DNA of 54,775 nt from Spirochaetes bacterium ADurb.BinA120. GTDB taxonomy: Bacteria; Spirochaetota; UBA4802; UBA5368. The notes beneath the pieces were generated by a model that saw only the letters and a list, made by a program, of their open reading frames with translations, searched no databases and was not told where the DNA came from. The stretch's first letter is position 1. Each line of letters opens with the position of its first letter. Positions 25,605 through 35,061 of the stretch are shown here, piece by piece. The DNA is taken from contig MVZN01000015.1 of the NCBI GenBank assembly GCA_002069125.1, positions 1-54,775 of the forward strand. Reading direction: 5' to 3'. Position numbers and translations under genes: made by a program.

Positions 25605-26222
25605 TCAACGCTCCCCGTGGCCGTCGAGCGCGTTCGCCACATAGTCCAGGTCCTTTACGAAAATATCGACGCGCGAGACCATGTAGTTGTAGAAGATCCA
25701 GGCCGGAATCGCCACGATCAGGCCGAGCGCGGTGGTGATGAGCGCCTCTGCGATGCCACGGGCGAGAAGGTCGTGCGCGAATTGCCCCTCCTGGGTAAGA
25801 CCGCTGAAGGATTTCATCATGCCGGTCACCGTTCCCAACAGCCCGAACATCGGCGAAATGGTCGCTATGGTTGAAAGCGTACCGAGGTGCCGCTCGATCT
25901 TCCTGACGGCTATGGCGGAAAGATCCGAAATGGCGCGCTTAGTGGCGCCGGCGTCCGACAGGGAGGAAATGAACCCATCGATGACCTCGGATATCGGGCC
26001 CGGGTACCTCGCCGCGAGCGAGCGCGCCTCCTGGCGCCGCCCTGACCGGAGGTTCTCGAGACAGCCGGCAACTATAAGGCGGTAGTCGTGGCTTATTCCG
26101 CGGAAAAACAACAGGCGCTCGATGATGATCGCCACGCCCACCACTGAACATAAAAATATGGGGGCGAGCATTACCCAGGTGGGCACCGCGTCGAAAATCG
26201 ACAGGTATATGTTCGTGTTCAT
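25605..26222 (-). CDS. exbB: ExbB/TolQ/MotA-type proton channel protein
   Basis: This 205-residue protein has three membrane segments (about residues 16-36, 117-140 and 160-185). The family signature ISPMFGLLGTVTGMMKSF lies near residues 122-139 and ALITTALGLIVAIPAW near residues 162-177. It precedes exbD by a few bases and follows the outer-membrane barrel gene by 9 bases, so the three form a likely unit for TonB-type energy transfer or outer-membrane maintenance. Confidence 0.92.
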   Translation of the reverse strand: MNTNIYLSIFDAVPTWVMLAPIFLCSVVGVAIIIERLLFFRGISHDYRLIVAGCLENLRSGRRQEARSLAARYPGPISEVIDGFISSLSDAGATKRAISDLSAIAVRKIERHLGTLSTIATISPMFGLLGTVTGMMKSFSGLTQEGQFAHDLLARGIAEALITTALGLIVAIPAWIFYNYMVSRVDIFVKDLDYVANALDGHGER

Positions 26223-26231
26223 GGCCTATCC

Positions 26232-27701
26232 TCAGATGAGTATGCGAAGCCCCCCCAGGAGGGTGATTCCCGGCTCCGGGTACCCGTCGCGGAGGTTGTA
26301 TCGCGCGTTATACAGATTTTCCACCCTGATGTACGCGTAAAAACTCTCGAGCATCCGCCGCTGAAGCCCAAGCGTGCCGATAACCGCCCCGGAGAGCTCC
26401 TCGTCGCCCTCCGGGTCCGTGTACACCTTTCCGGTAAGCTTGTTCGCCCATTCAAAGCGCCAGAGCTTTCCGTTGTATCTTACGGCGCTTCCGAAATTCT
26501 GCCGCGGTCTGTATGTAATATTTTCGGAAGCGACGAAGTAATTGTATTCATAGCGCAGCGAAATCTCCAGCGCCTTTTCGAACAGGGAAAAGCTGGAGTC
26601 GAAATGGGAGGCACAGGTGGTTGCCTCGATGGTCTCGGCGCTCAGGACGTTTTTCGATGGATCGACGGTGTAATAATTATAAAAGTTATTATTGTTCTCC
26701 ACCACCACTCCCGCCTTTACGTTCACGCTGTCGTTGATCCGGACCTCGAGCCGCGCGTCGCCGTGATGAACGCGGCCCGGCGGAAGGTCATACGTCGGCA
26801 TGATATATTTCTGCTCGAGATAAAACTCCTCCGGCCTGAACGGCGCGAGGTCGCAGCGATACAGTAGCGAGAGGGTCGTATACCGGAAACCCTTCAACGT
26901 CACCCCGACGATCGGAAAGGCCAGCGGCCTGTAATCGCGGTTGAGGTCTACGTTTACCCCGAAGCTCAGCCCCAGGTTCGGCGTAAGATTGAAATCGTCT
27001 ATGATCTCTCCGCTGAAGTAACGGTCGGACGGTATGTCCCCCTGGTAGATATAATAGCCCCCGAGCATGCCGCCCCGGACCCTGTTTGAGGCCGACCATA
27101 TGTATTCGCCGCCCACCTCCGCCGTCATGTGATTGAGCGTACTGCGCTCGGAATCGTCGGGTATGATGCCGTTTAAACGGTGGCGGTATTCGGCGCCCCC
27201 CACTGTAAAGTACCCTTCGAAGGAGCTGGACAGCTTGGAGATGTTCTTTATCGATATGCGGGCCTTGTCCTTTTCCTCGCGGGAATATACGGCATTGTCG
27301 AACATGCCCCTTGAATCGTTGTTGACATCCGCCTCCAGGATCGATTTCCAGGAATCGGTGGGGTTGAAATTACCCGTGTAGCCTATCCTGTTCTCGTTAA
27401 AACTCGAATTCGCGTAAAGGCTGCCGTTGTATCCGAAATCGTTAGAGCGCTTGAAATATGAACTCAGGAGATAGACGGAGCTTTCCTGCTCGTGGGAAAG
27501 GTTGATCGTCGAGAGCATATTGTTGTACTGTCCGTAGACGACCTGCATGTCTACATTCAGGCTGCGCGACCGGTCGTTCTTCCGCTCCTCCGCCATTGGG
27601 CCGGGGGGGGCCACCTCGGGCCCCTCGATGTCGACCTGGGAATACCCGACCGCATACAGGAAAAGGAGAACTGTCGTTCCCGCCGCTTTAATACGTCTCA
27701 T
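26232..27701 (-). CDS. Outer-membrane beta-barrel protein resembling a TonB receptor without a plug
   Basis: The 489-residue product has a signal peptide (ending VGYSQ) and about 20 alternating aromatic strands. It ends with FYAYIRVENLYNARYNLRDG and GGLRILI, which is the usual close of TonB-dependent receptor barrels. There is no recognisable plug domain after the signal peptide and no clear TonB box, only a short Pro-rich segment of about 25 residues. Its gene is followed immediately by exbB and exbD. Possible roles are a porin-like channel, a receptor whose plug is provided elsewhere, or an outer-membrane partner of a Tol-like system. The length of the barrel part, about 440 residues, is normal for receptors. 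Confidence 0.8.
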   Translation of the reverse strand: MRRIKAAGTTVLLFLYAVGYSQVDIEGPEVAPPGPMAEERKNDRSRSLNVDMQVVYGQYNNMLSTINLSHEQESSVYLLSSYFKRSNDFGYNGSLYANSSFNENRIGYTGNFNPTDSWKSILEADVNNDSRGMFDNAVYSREEKDKARISIKNISKLSSSFEGYFTVGGAEYRHRLNGIIPDDSERSTLNHMTAEVGGEYIWSASNRVRGGMLGGYYIYQGDIPSDRYFSGEIIDDFNLTPNLGLSFGVNVDLNRDYRPLAFPIVGVTLKGFRYTTLSLLYRCDLAPFRPEEFYLEQKYIMPTYDLPPGRVHHGDARLEVRINDSVNVKAGVVVENNNNFYNYYTVDPSKNVLSAETIEATTCASHFDSSFSLFEKALEISLRYEYNYFVASENITYRPRQNFGSAVRYNGKLWRFEWANKLTGKVYTDPEGDEELSGAVIGTLGLQRRMLESFYAYIRVENLYNARYNLRDGYPEPGITLLGGLRILI

Positions 27702-27749
27702 TGTCGAACCCGGTAGTGGAGGAATTGGAGCGGCGGGATAACGCCGGAC

Positions 27750-27890
27750 TTATAGACCGTCTCGCCGAACCGCCCGCCTGCACTTCCGGCAGACCACGGA
27801 TTCCCGGGGTATGCCGAAATCGACGAACACGTTGATCACATAACCACAGCCGCATCTGTAGGTAAAGGATTTTATTGGGCCGCCCATCAT
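27750..27890 (-). CDS. 46-residue zinc-ribbon-like protein
   Basis: The product has a CxC (Cys13, Cys15) and a CxxC (Cys34, Cys37) pair 18 residues apart, typical of a small zinc ribbon, and ends in a basic tail (RRAVRRDGL). An AGGAG element lies about 8 bases before the ATG at 27890, and a second ATG follows directly. The frame is open to 28013 upstream, but that part has no ribosome-binding site and no family look. It lies 48 bases upstream of the outer-membrane barrel gene on the same strand. Function unknown; nucleic-acid or protein binding is the usual role of such ribbons. Confidence 0.65.
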   Translation of the reverse strand: MMGGPIKSFTYRCGCGYVINVFVDFGIPRESVVCRKCRRAVRRDGL

Positions 27891-28058
27891 GGTCCACACT
27901 CCTGTCTGGCATGGATAGCGGGGGAATGTTACACGCGGCGGGTTTTTACGGCCGGTAACCCCGAATGACCGCCTATACACGCCCACGGGATGATTATCGG
28001 ACGGCAAGAACACAAAGGCGAGGATTATCTCCCCGCCTCCATGTTTGCCCCCCGGCGA

Positions 28059-29213
28059 CTACTTCAGGGCGTTGACCCTGTCGGTTTTCTCCCAGGTGAA
28101 CTCGCTCTCGCGCCTCCCAAAATGGCCGTATGCGGCGGTAAGGCGGTATATGGGCCGGAGCAGGTCGAGCGTGGCGATGATCGCCGCAGGTTTGAGGTCG
28201 AAGGTCGCGCTGACGCGCTTTGCAATCTCCTCGTCGGGCAGCCTTCCTGTGCCGAAAGTTTCAACCATTACCGATACCGGCTCGGCCACGCCTATGGCGT
28301 ATGCTATCTGCACCTCGCACCTGTGCGCAAGCCCCGCAGCCACGACGTTTTTGGCTATATAGCGGCCCATGTATGCCGCGGACCGGTCGACCTTGGACGG
28401 GTCCTTTCCGGAGAAGGCGCCGCCGCCGTGACGGCCCATTCCGCCGTATGTATCGACGATGATCTTTCGGCCGGTAAGCCCGGTGTCGCCGTGCGGGCCG
28501 CCGACGACGAAGCGCCCGGTAGGATTGACGAATATCTTCGTGTCCTTGCCCATAAGATTGTCCGGGATGACCTTTTTTATTACTGAGTCTATCATGGCCT
28601 CGCGGATCTTTTCATATTCAACGTCGGGCGAGTGCTGGGTGGATATTACGACCGCGTCGATCATGGCCGGTTTTCCGTCAACGTAGCGAACGGTAACCTG
28701 GGATTTGGAGTCCGGCCGCACGAAGGGTATTTCCCCGCTCTTGCGGCATTCGGCGAGCTTTTTGACCAGGCGGTTCGCGTACCATATCGGCATGGGCATG
28801 AGATCCTCGGTCTCGGCCACGGCATAGCCGAACATCATCCCCTGGTCGCCGGCCCCCTGCTCCTTGAAGAGCCCCTGTCCTTCGGTGACCCCCTGCGAGA
28901 TGTCGGGCGACTGGGGCTCGATGTAGACATCGACCCTGCAGTTGGATGTATCGAAACCGATATTCGGATCGGTGTATCCGATATCCTCGATTACGCCAAG
29001 CGCGATCTTTTTATAATCTATTACGGTACCCGAGGTGATTTCGCCCGAAACGACTATTCTATTGGTGGTTACGAGGGTCTCACAGGCGACCCTGGAGTGC
29101 TTGTCGCCGCGCAGATGCTCGTCGACAACCGCGTCGGATATCTGGTCCGAACACTTGTCCGGATGCCCCTCGGACACGGATTCCGATGTAAAAAGGTAGT
29201 TTTTGCCCGTCAT
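28059..29213 (-). CDS. metK: S-adenosylmethionine synthetase
   Basis: MetK makes S-adenosylmethionine from methionine and ATP. The 384-residue protein starts with [19 protein letters not shown], which carries the ATP-binding His. It contains [12 protein letters not shown] near residue 119, the P-loop-like [16 protein letters not shown] near residues 266-281, and the catalytic Lys and Asp of these motifs. The length is typical. Two hairpins, one with a U-run, lie in the 110 bases between the ferredoxin stop and this start, so its transcription may be regulated separately. Confidence 0.97.
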   Translation of the reverse strand: MTGKNYLFTSESVSEGHPDKCSDQISDAVVDEHLRGDKHSRVACETLVTTNRIVVSGEITSGTVIDYKKIALGVIEDIGYTDPNIGFDTSNCRVDVYIEPQSPDISQGVTEGQGLFKEQGAGDQGMMFGYAVAETEDLMPMPIWYANRLVKKLAECRKSGEIPFVRPDSKSQVTVRYVDGKPAMIDAVVISTQHSPDVEYEKIREAMIDSVIKKVIPDNLMGKDTKIFVNPTGRFVVGGPHGDTGLTGRKIIVDTYGGMGRHGGGAFSGKDPSKVDRSAAYMGRYIAKNVVAAGLAHRCEVQIAYAIGVAEPVSVMVETFGTGRLPDEEIAKRVSATFDLKPAAIIATLDLLRPIYRLTAAYGHFGRRESEFTWEKTDRVNALK

Positions 29214-29238
29214 CTTTCCCTCTATATCAATCGATAAT

Positions 29239-29277
29239 TAAAAACGATGGAACCCGCGGAAGGCCGCCGGCTCCATC
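29239..29277 (-). terminator. Intrinsic-terminator-like hairpin just upstream of metK
   Basis: On the minus strand GATGGA pairs with TCCATC, and the inner part pairs further (GCGG with CCGC around CCTT); the hairpin spans 29277-29246. A run of five U follows at 29244-29240, only about 26 bases before the metK ATG. It could end the ferredoxin transcript or serve as an attenuator for metK. Confidence 0.6.
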
Positions 29278-29292
29278 ATGATTTTCGCGTTT

Positions 29293-29315
29293 CGCCCCGG
29301 TTCGGCGCCGGGGCG
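29293..29315. other. Perfect 8-bp hairpin between ferredoxin and metK
   Basis: CGCCCCGG and CCGGGGCG flank a 7-base loop. On the plus strand it is followed by TTTT, on the minus strand by AAACG, so it is not a proper terminator for the minus-strand genes. With the next hairpin it gives the metK leader two stable structures. Confidence 0.5.
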
Positions 29316-29323
29316 TTTTACGG

Positions 29324-29515
29324 CTATTTTTTCCAGTGGATACACTCGGCGGGACAGCTGTCGATGACCTCCTGGATCTTGTCCTCCGACGCGCCTGTGG
29401 GGTTATGCACGACGCTCACACCATCGGGCGTCATTTCGAAAACCTCGGGCAGCGTATCGACGCAGAGCTCACACCCGGTGCACTCGCTTTCATCGACGTA
29501 AACTTCTTTGGCCAT
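29324..29515 (-). CDS. [4Fe-4S] ferredoxin
   Basis: The 63-residue protein has Cys12, Cys15, Cys18 and Cys54-Pro, the ligand pattern of a single [4Fe-4S] cluster, plus a fifth Cys58. The acidic composition is as usual for an electron-transfer ferredoxin. The N-terminus begins with the first strand (KEVYVDESECTGC). A purine-rich AAGGAGG element (minus strand, near 29526-29520) precedes the ATG. It is encoded between secG and metK in the same direction. Confidence 0.93.
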   Translation of the reverse strand: MAKEVYVDESECTGCELCVDTLPEVFEMTPDGVSVVHNPTGASEDKIQEVIDSCPAECIHWKK

Positions 29516-29580
29516 TGCGACCTCCTTAGACTGATATCGTTATAAACGAAGTATTATTATATGGCGCCCGGAGCGCCTGT

Positions 29581-29922
29581 TTATTTCGCTTCGGGAGCGG
29601 TCGCCGGCGGTGCGGGGGTCGACGATTTTTCCTCCAGGACGCCGGAGGTTTTTGCGCCCTCGTCAAGCAGGTCCTTTTCGACGGCCTTGTTCCGGTAAGA
29701 TTCCAGAATCGCGAGCCCGAGCGATCCTGTCATAAAAAGGGCGACCATTACGGCGGTGGCCTTGGTTATTACGTCGGCCGTGGAGGAGCCGAAAGCCGAC
29801 TGGCTGGAGCCCCCGAGGATGCCCATGCCGGCGCTTTTATCCGACTGCAGAAGGATTATTATAATGAGAAACACGCAGATTATCGCGAAAAAAACCGTTC
29901 CAACGGTCATCAATACGCCCAT
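29581..29922 (-). CDS. secG: Preprotein translocase subunit SecG
   Basis: SecG is the small subunit of the SecYEG channel. The 113-residue product has two membrane helices (about residues 5-25 and 56-74), the intervening LLQSDKSAGMGILGGSSQSAFG signature near residues 25-46, and an Ala/Pro-rich tail. It is found after tpiA on the same strand; gapA-tpiA-secG is a common order in bacteria, though pgk is missing here. Confidence 0.95.
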   Translation of the reverse strand: MGVLMTVGTVFFAIICVFLIIIILLQSDKSAGMGILGGSSQSAFGSSTADVITKATAVMVALFMTGSLGLAILESYRNKAVEKDLLDEGAKTSGVLEEKSSTPAPPATAPEAK

Positions 29923-30076
29923 AAGAGTTTCACCTCGAATTTTTTACGGCCGGGTCTCCTGCGTTCACCCTTTACGACACAGCCTCATGGTTGTAAAGGA
30001 ATTTTTTCCCGCCAATGCCGGTTTATTTAAAATTGGTCACTCCTCCGTCGGCACACTTCGAAAGGGCGTCCCGGGG

Positions 30077-30832
30077 CTACCGCACGCGCGCTATTTCGAG
30101 AAATGACGATGCCTTCAGCGATGCCCCCCCCACCAGGGCCCCGTCGATGTCCTCCATGGCGAAGAGGCCCGCGATATTGTCGGGCTTTACGGAGCCGCCG
30201 TAAAGGATGGGCATGGCCCCTGCCACATCCCCGCCGAACAATTTCTCCACCACGGCGCGGATGTGGCCGTGCATGGACTGGGCAATCTCCGGAGTCGCGA
30301 CCTTGCCCGTGCCGATGGCCCATACGGGCTCGTAGGCTATGACGACGGAGGCGGCCTCCCCGCCCGTAAGGCCTTCAAAGGCCCTCTCCACCTGTACCCG
30401 GACCACGTCCTCGGATTTTTCGGCCTCGCGCTCATCGAGGAGCTCCCCCACGCAGACCATGGGCAAAAGGCCCGCCTGTAGGGCGGCCCGAAGCTTTTTA
30501 TTTACGTCCTCGTCGGTCTCGTGGAAGACATGGCGCCGCTCGGAATGGCCTATCAGGACCCAACGCGCCCCGGAGTCCTTCACCATGGCTGGCGAGATTT
30601 CGCCTGTAAAGGCCCCTTCCCTCTCGAAATACATGTTCTGAGCCCCCACGGCCACCGGGCCCCCGGCGCAGAGCGCCGCGACCTCGAAGAGATGGACCGC
30701 GGGAGTGAACAGCACCACCTCGTGGGGGATGGGGCTCTTCAGCCCCTCCAGTATCCCCCTGGCGAGCGCGAGCGCCTCCCCGCGCACCGTGTACATCTTC
30801 CAATTGCCGGCGAAAATGGTCCTGCGTGCCAT
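30077..30832 (-). CDS. tpiA: Triosephosphate isomerase
   Basis: TpiA interconverts dihydroxyacetone phosphate and glyceraldehyde 3-phosphate. The 251-residue TIM barrel starts RRTIFAGNWKMYT with the catalytic Lys near residue 12. Catalytic His lies in VLIGHSERR near residue 95 and catalytic Glu in AYEPVWAIGTGK near residue 166. LYGGSVKPDN near residue 209 is the phosphate-binding loop. It starts 18 bases after the gapA stop. Confidence 0.97.
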   Translation of the reverse strand: MARRTIFAGNWKMYTVRGEALALARGILEGLKSPIPHEVVLFTPAVHLFEVAALCAGGPVAVGAQNMYFEREGAFTGEISPAMVKDSGARWVLIGHSERRHVFHETDEDVNKKLRAALQAGLLPMVCVGELLDEREAEKSEDVVRVQVERAFEGLTGGEAASVVIAYEPVWAIGTGKVATPEIAQSMHGHIRAVVEKLFGGDVAGAMPILYGGSVKPDNIAGLFAMEDIDGALVGGASLKASSFLEIARVR

Positions 30833-30850
30833 GCGATTATCGTCCCCCGC

Positions 30851-32132
<1,282 letters not shown>

Positions 32133-32138
32133 TCAAGG

Positions 32139-32167
32139 AATATACCATAAAACGGCCGTCTTGTCAA
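32139..32167 (-). promoter_or_regulatory. Strong sigma-70 promoter for gapA
   Basis: TTGACA (32167-32162) and TATATT (32144-32139) are separated by 17 bases on the minus strand. The -35 is perfect and the -10 matches five of six positions. The -35 box overlaps the TGA stop of the alpha/beta hydrolase gene. Confidence 0.7.
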
Positions 32168-32943
32168 GCATTAAGGCTTTGCACGAAGCTCTCTATAAGC
32201 TCGTTCACCTCCCCGTGCCGCTCGAAATAGGGCATGTGGCCCTCGCCCTCACATATCTCGATACGCGCTCCGGGGATGCCCTCCGCCAGATGCCTGGAGA
32301 CATCCAGCGGGACCATTTTGTCCCCCGTACACGCGAGCACCATGGCGGGCGCCGCGACCTCCTTCAACATGTCCGTATAATCGAAGGCTGCGCATATGCG
32401 GAAATCGTTCCTCACTCGGTCCGGGTCGAGCGACTGGGCCTCCGAAAGGACCTCCTGTCTCAGCTCCTCGGGCAGGGCCCTGCTGTAGGACAGCTTGACG
32501 AGGAACTCGCAGAACACGTTGAAATCTTTGTCGAGAAAGTCGAACACCAGGTCCGACACCGGTAGTTTAGCGCCTGTGCTGAGAAACACGAGCCCCGATA
32601 TTTTTTCCGGCAGGCGGTCGTATGTTTCGAGGATGATGCCGCCCCCCATGGAATGCCCGGCAAGCACCGCGCGATCCAGGCCCTCCGCCTCCAGTAAGGC
32701 CGCGACCGCGTCGACGTAATCCTTCATCGAGGGGAGCCCCTCGAAGGTGGATCTGCCATGGCCCGGCAGGTCGAGCGCCGCTACCGGACGTTTCCCGGCG
32801 AAGTATTCAAGCTGGTGATGAAACTGGCGGGAATCCCCCGCCGCCCCGTGGACGAAGACAACGGGAATCCCGGACTTCGCCCCGGAAAACCTGTACTTCA
32901 ATTCGCCGGCGGGAAGGGCACGGCCTTTTATATGAACGGACAT
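32164..32943 (-). CDS. Alpha/beta-fold hydrolase
   Basis: This 259-residue soluble protein has the canonical fold: the oxyanion region VVFVHGAAGDSRQFH near residues 28-42, DLPGHGRS near 58-65, nucleophile elbow AGHSMGGG near 94-101 with Ser as nucleophile, acid in CTGDKMVP near residue 210, and the catalytic His in GEGHMPYFE near residue 236. The order fits esterases and C-C hydrolases; the substrate is unknown. It is the first gene of the long minus-strand block and its stop codon is embedded in the gapA promoter. Confidence 0.9.
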   Translation of the reverse strand: MSVHIKGRALPAGELKYRFSGAKSGIPVVFVHGAAGDSRQFHHQLEYFAGKRPVAALDLPGHGRSTFEGLPSMKDYVDAVAALLEAEGLDRAVLAGHSMGGGIILETYDRLPEKISGLVFLSTGAKLPVSDLVFDFLDKDFNVFCEFLVKLSYSRALPEELRQEVLSEAQSLDPDRVRNDFRICAAFDYTDMLKEVAAPAMVLACTGDKMVPLDVSRHLAEGIPGARIEICEGEGHMPYFERHGEVNELIESFVQSLNA

Positions 32944-33097
32944 CCAATCCCTCCATGGGCGCGATTTTTACGGAAGGCCAGTCACAACTTCTATCCCGCC
33001 CCGCGCACCATAACAAGCACTTTTTATCCGGTTCATTGCCAAGCGCTTTTCGGCTTGCCGTATCGAAGCGGCCCGCTATAATGGAAGCATTCCGGCC

Positions 33098-33706
33098 ATG
33101 CGTGGAAAAATAAACATCTGTCAGCCCGGGTACGGCGCCTCCTGCGCCCTCTGCTGCGGAAGCCACAACTTCACCGGCGGAAGGGAGGCCATGCGCTCCG
33201 AGTTCGTCCGACGAAGCCCGCTTCCCGAAGACTTCCGGCCGGAAGACGCGGCCGCTTCGGCGCGGACCCGAACCGGCGATCCCGACCGCCGCCATACGGG
33301 ACAGGCCCTCCACGACGACGCGATCGCCTGCCCTCATGTGGGATTTCTCGACCGCGAACAAACGCTCATCGGCTGCCTTATCTACGATCTTTCCCATAAA
33401 CCGGGCGCGTCCGGAGAATTTTTCGAGGCAACATGCCGCCGTTTTTCCTGCCTCGCCCGCGAAAGGCTTGACGACTCCGAAGTTCTTTTTGCGGCGCGCC
33501 TTTTGGGCGACTGGTACTACTACGGACTTCTTATAAATTCCATACAGATTTTACGGGAGCTGATCCGGGCATACACCGTCCCCGAAAACGTGCCGGCTTC
33601 CGTTCTCCAGGCCTTAAAGGGCGGGCTGGAGGCCATGTTGGAGCACGACGAATCTACCCCTCGCACTCCTCTCTGGGCCGCCGCATCGTTGCCGGAGCAT
33701 GATTGA
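33098..33706 (+). CDS. Cysteine-rich protein of unknown function
   Basis: The 202-residue protein has eight cysteines. Four lie near the N-terminus in CQPGYGASCALCC, two around residues 77-92 (ACPHVGF and IGCLIYD) and two near residues 111-117. The arrangement recalls YkgJ-type proteins that bind a metal or iron-sulfur cluster, but I cannot assign it firmly. The C-terminal half is helical. A GGAAG element lies before the ATG. The stop codon overlaps the -35 box of the next promoter. Confidence 0.72.
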   Translation: MRGKINICQPGYGASCALCCGSHNFTGGREAMRSEFVRRSPLPEDFRPEDAAASARTRTGDPDRRHTGQALHDDAIACPHVGFLDREQTLIGCLIYDLSHKPGASGEFFEATCRRFSCLARERLDDSEVLFAARLLGDWYYYGLLINSIQILRELIRAYTVPENVPASVLQALKGGLEAMLEHDESTPRTPLWAAASLPEHD

Positions 33707-33730
33707 CATTTCCACCCAGCCGCGTATTAT
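33703..33730 (+). promoter_or_regulatory. Sigma-70 promoter for the PEBP-like gene
   Basis: TTGACA (33703-33708) and TATTAT (33725-33730) are separated by 16 bases. The -35 is perfect, the -10 matches five of six positions, and TATAAG follows. The leader to 33824 would be about 87 bases. Confidence 0.6.
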
Positions 33731-33823
33731 ATAAGGTCGGACAGCGCGCATGAACGCCTTCCGACCGAACCCATCCCGCGGCCGGAACCCGGCGCGTTCC
33801 TTACACTCGTACAGGAGGCACCC

Positions 33824-34297
33824 ATGAGGCTGACTTCCAATTCGTTTAACGACGGCGGCTCGATCCCCGCAAAACACGCCATGAAGGCCATACCGGGAGG
33901 GGCGAATGTCTCGCCGCATATCAAGATAAGCGATGTGCCGCCCGGCTCGGTCTCGCTGGCCATCATATTCGTGGACCGCCATCCAATGGCGCGCAACTGG
34001 GTACACTGGCTGGTCACGGGTCTTGCCGCCAAGGATACCGAGATAGCTGAGGGCTCTTCGATGAACCGCATGCCGACCGGATGCCTGGAGCTTGCGAACA
34101 CCTTCGGCTTCAGCGGATACGGAGGGCCCCAGCCGCCGCGCGGAAGCGGCGTACACCGATATGAGCTGGCGGCTTACGCGCTCTCGGCAAACCCGGACAC
34201 GGGCAGGGGAGAGCTTTCCGAAAAGGCCTTTCTCGCTTTAATAGAGAATAAAGTTCTTGCAAAATCGGCGATTACGGGCGGTTTTGAAAACTCCTGA
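33824..34297 (+). CDS. YbhB/YbcL (PEBP, Raf-kinase-inhibitor-like) family protein
   Basis: This 157-residue soluble protein belongs to the phosphatidylethanolamine-binding protein fold. It has IPAKHAMKA and NVSPHIKISDVPPGSVSLAIIF near residues 14-50, the DRHP segment with the ligand-pocket Asp near residue 52, WVHWLVTGL near 59-67, and GYGGPQPPRGSGVHRYELAAYAL near 98-120. Bacterial members have no firmly known role. A good AGGAGG element precedes the ATG and a strong promoter lies about 95 bases upstream. Confidence 0.93.
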   Translation: MRLTSNSFNDGGSIPAKHAMKAIPGGANVSPHIKISDVPPGSVSLAIIFVDRHPMARNWVHWLVTGLAAKDTEIAEGSSMNRMPTGCLELANTFGFSGYGGPQPPRGSGVHRYELAAYALSANPDTGRGELSEKAFLALIENKVLAKSAITGGFENS

Positions 34298-34415
34298 CGC
34301 GCGACGCATTTAGTATCCAGCGGTCCGGGATATAGGCCATCGGCCGCCGCGCATGCGACCGGCGACGACTGTAATCGGCCGATCGGCATGACGCCCGCGC
34401 CGCAACAGAGCCATC

Positions 34416-35024
34416 ATGAACAAAAGAGAGCGCGGCGAACTCATAGTGGAATGCGCGAAACGCCTCTTCGTGCGAAAGGGCTTTCACGCCGTGACGGTTA
34501 GCGATATCATCGAAGAGGCGCGCGTTGCCCGCAGCACCTTCTACGCCCATTTTCCGGGGAAAATGGAGATCTTCGAGCTTCTAACAGGGCGTTTCGCCGC
34601 TATACTTCTTAACGCCATAATGGGAATAAACATCTCCCGCGCAGGAGAAGACGCGCCCCTCTCCGCGCAGATACGGGAGATGAGCGTGGGCCTTGTCGAG
34701 GCCATAGAACACAACCGCGACCTCGCCCTGCTCCTCATCACAGCCCCCTTGGGCCATGACGATCAGTTCGACCGGAGCGTCTCCGATTTTTTTTCCAAGA
34801 TCCTCGCCGCAATCCGCCAGCTCCTCGTGGAGGGCATGGAGGGCCGCACCATAAGGGAGTTCGACCCCGACATCATCTCCTACGTCATCCTTGGAAGCGT
34901 AAAGCAGGTCCTTCTGCAGTGGCTGGTATACGGTGAAATAGGCGACATCCGCGCCGCGCTCGACAACATCACCGAATACACCCTGTTCGGTATAGCCTCG
35001 CCCGCGCCCGCCGGCAGGACCTGA
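34416..35024 (+). CDS. TetR-family transcriptional regulator
   Basis: This 202-residue protein has the N-terminal helix-turn-helix (AKRLFVRKGFHAVTVSDIIEEARVARSTFYAHFPGK, about residues 10-45) and a helical ligand-binding C-terminal domain. TetR proteins usually repress a neighbouring gene and respond to a small molecule. The purine permease gene lies 37 bases downstream on the same strand, so the regulator may control its own operon, possibly with a purine or a toxic substrate as ligand. No operator palindrome was identified with confidence in the 118-base gap upstream. Confidence 0.92.
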   Translation: MNKRERGELIVECAKRLFVRKGFHAVTVSDIIEEARVARSTFYAHFPGKMEIFELLTGRFAAILLNAIMGINISRAGEDAPLSAQIREMSVGLVEAIEHNRDLALLLITAPLGHDDQFDRSVSDFFSKILAAIRQLLVEGMEGRTIREFDPDIISYVILGSVKQVLLQWLVYGEIGDIRAALDNITEYTLFGIASPAPAGRT

Positions 35025-35061
35025 AAAACAGCGCGCCCCTGACGCGCGACCGGAGGATAGC

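Noticed and set aside
27688-27912. An overlapping 74-residue frame on the same strand as the zinc ribbon
   Set aside because: Its product is Arg/Ser-rich and lacks any family look, while the other frame gives a clean CxC/CxxC ribbon with a good ribosome-binding site.
29214-29323. SAM riboswitch before metK
   Set aside because: None of the known SAM aptamer signatures can be found in the 110 bases; only hairpins are visible.
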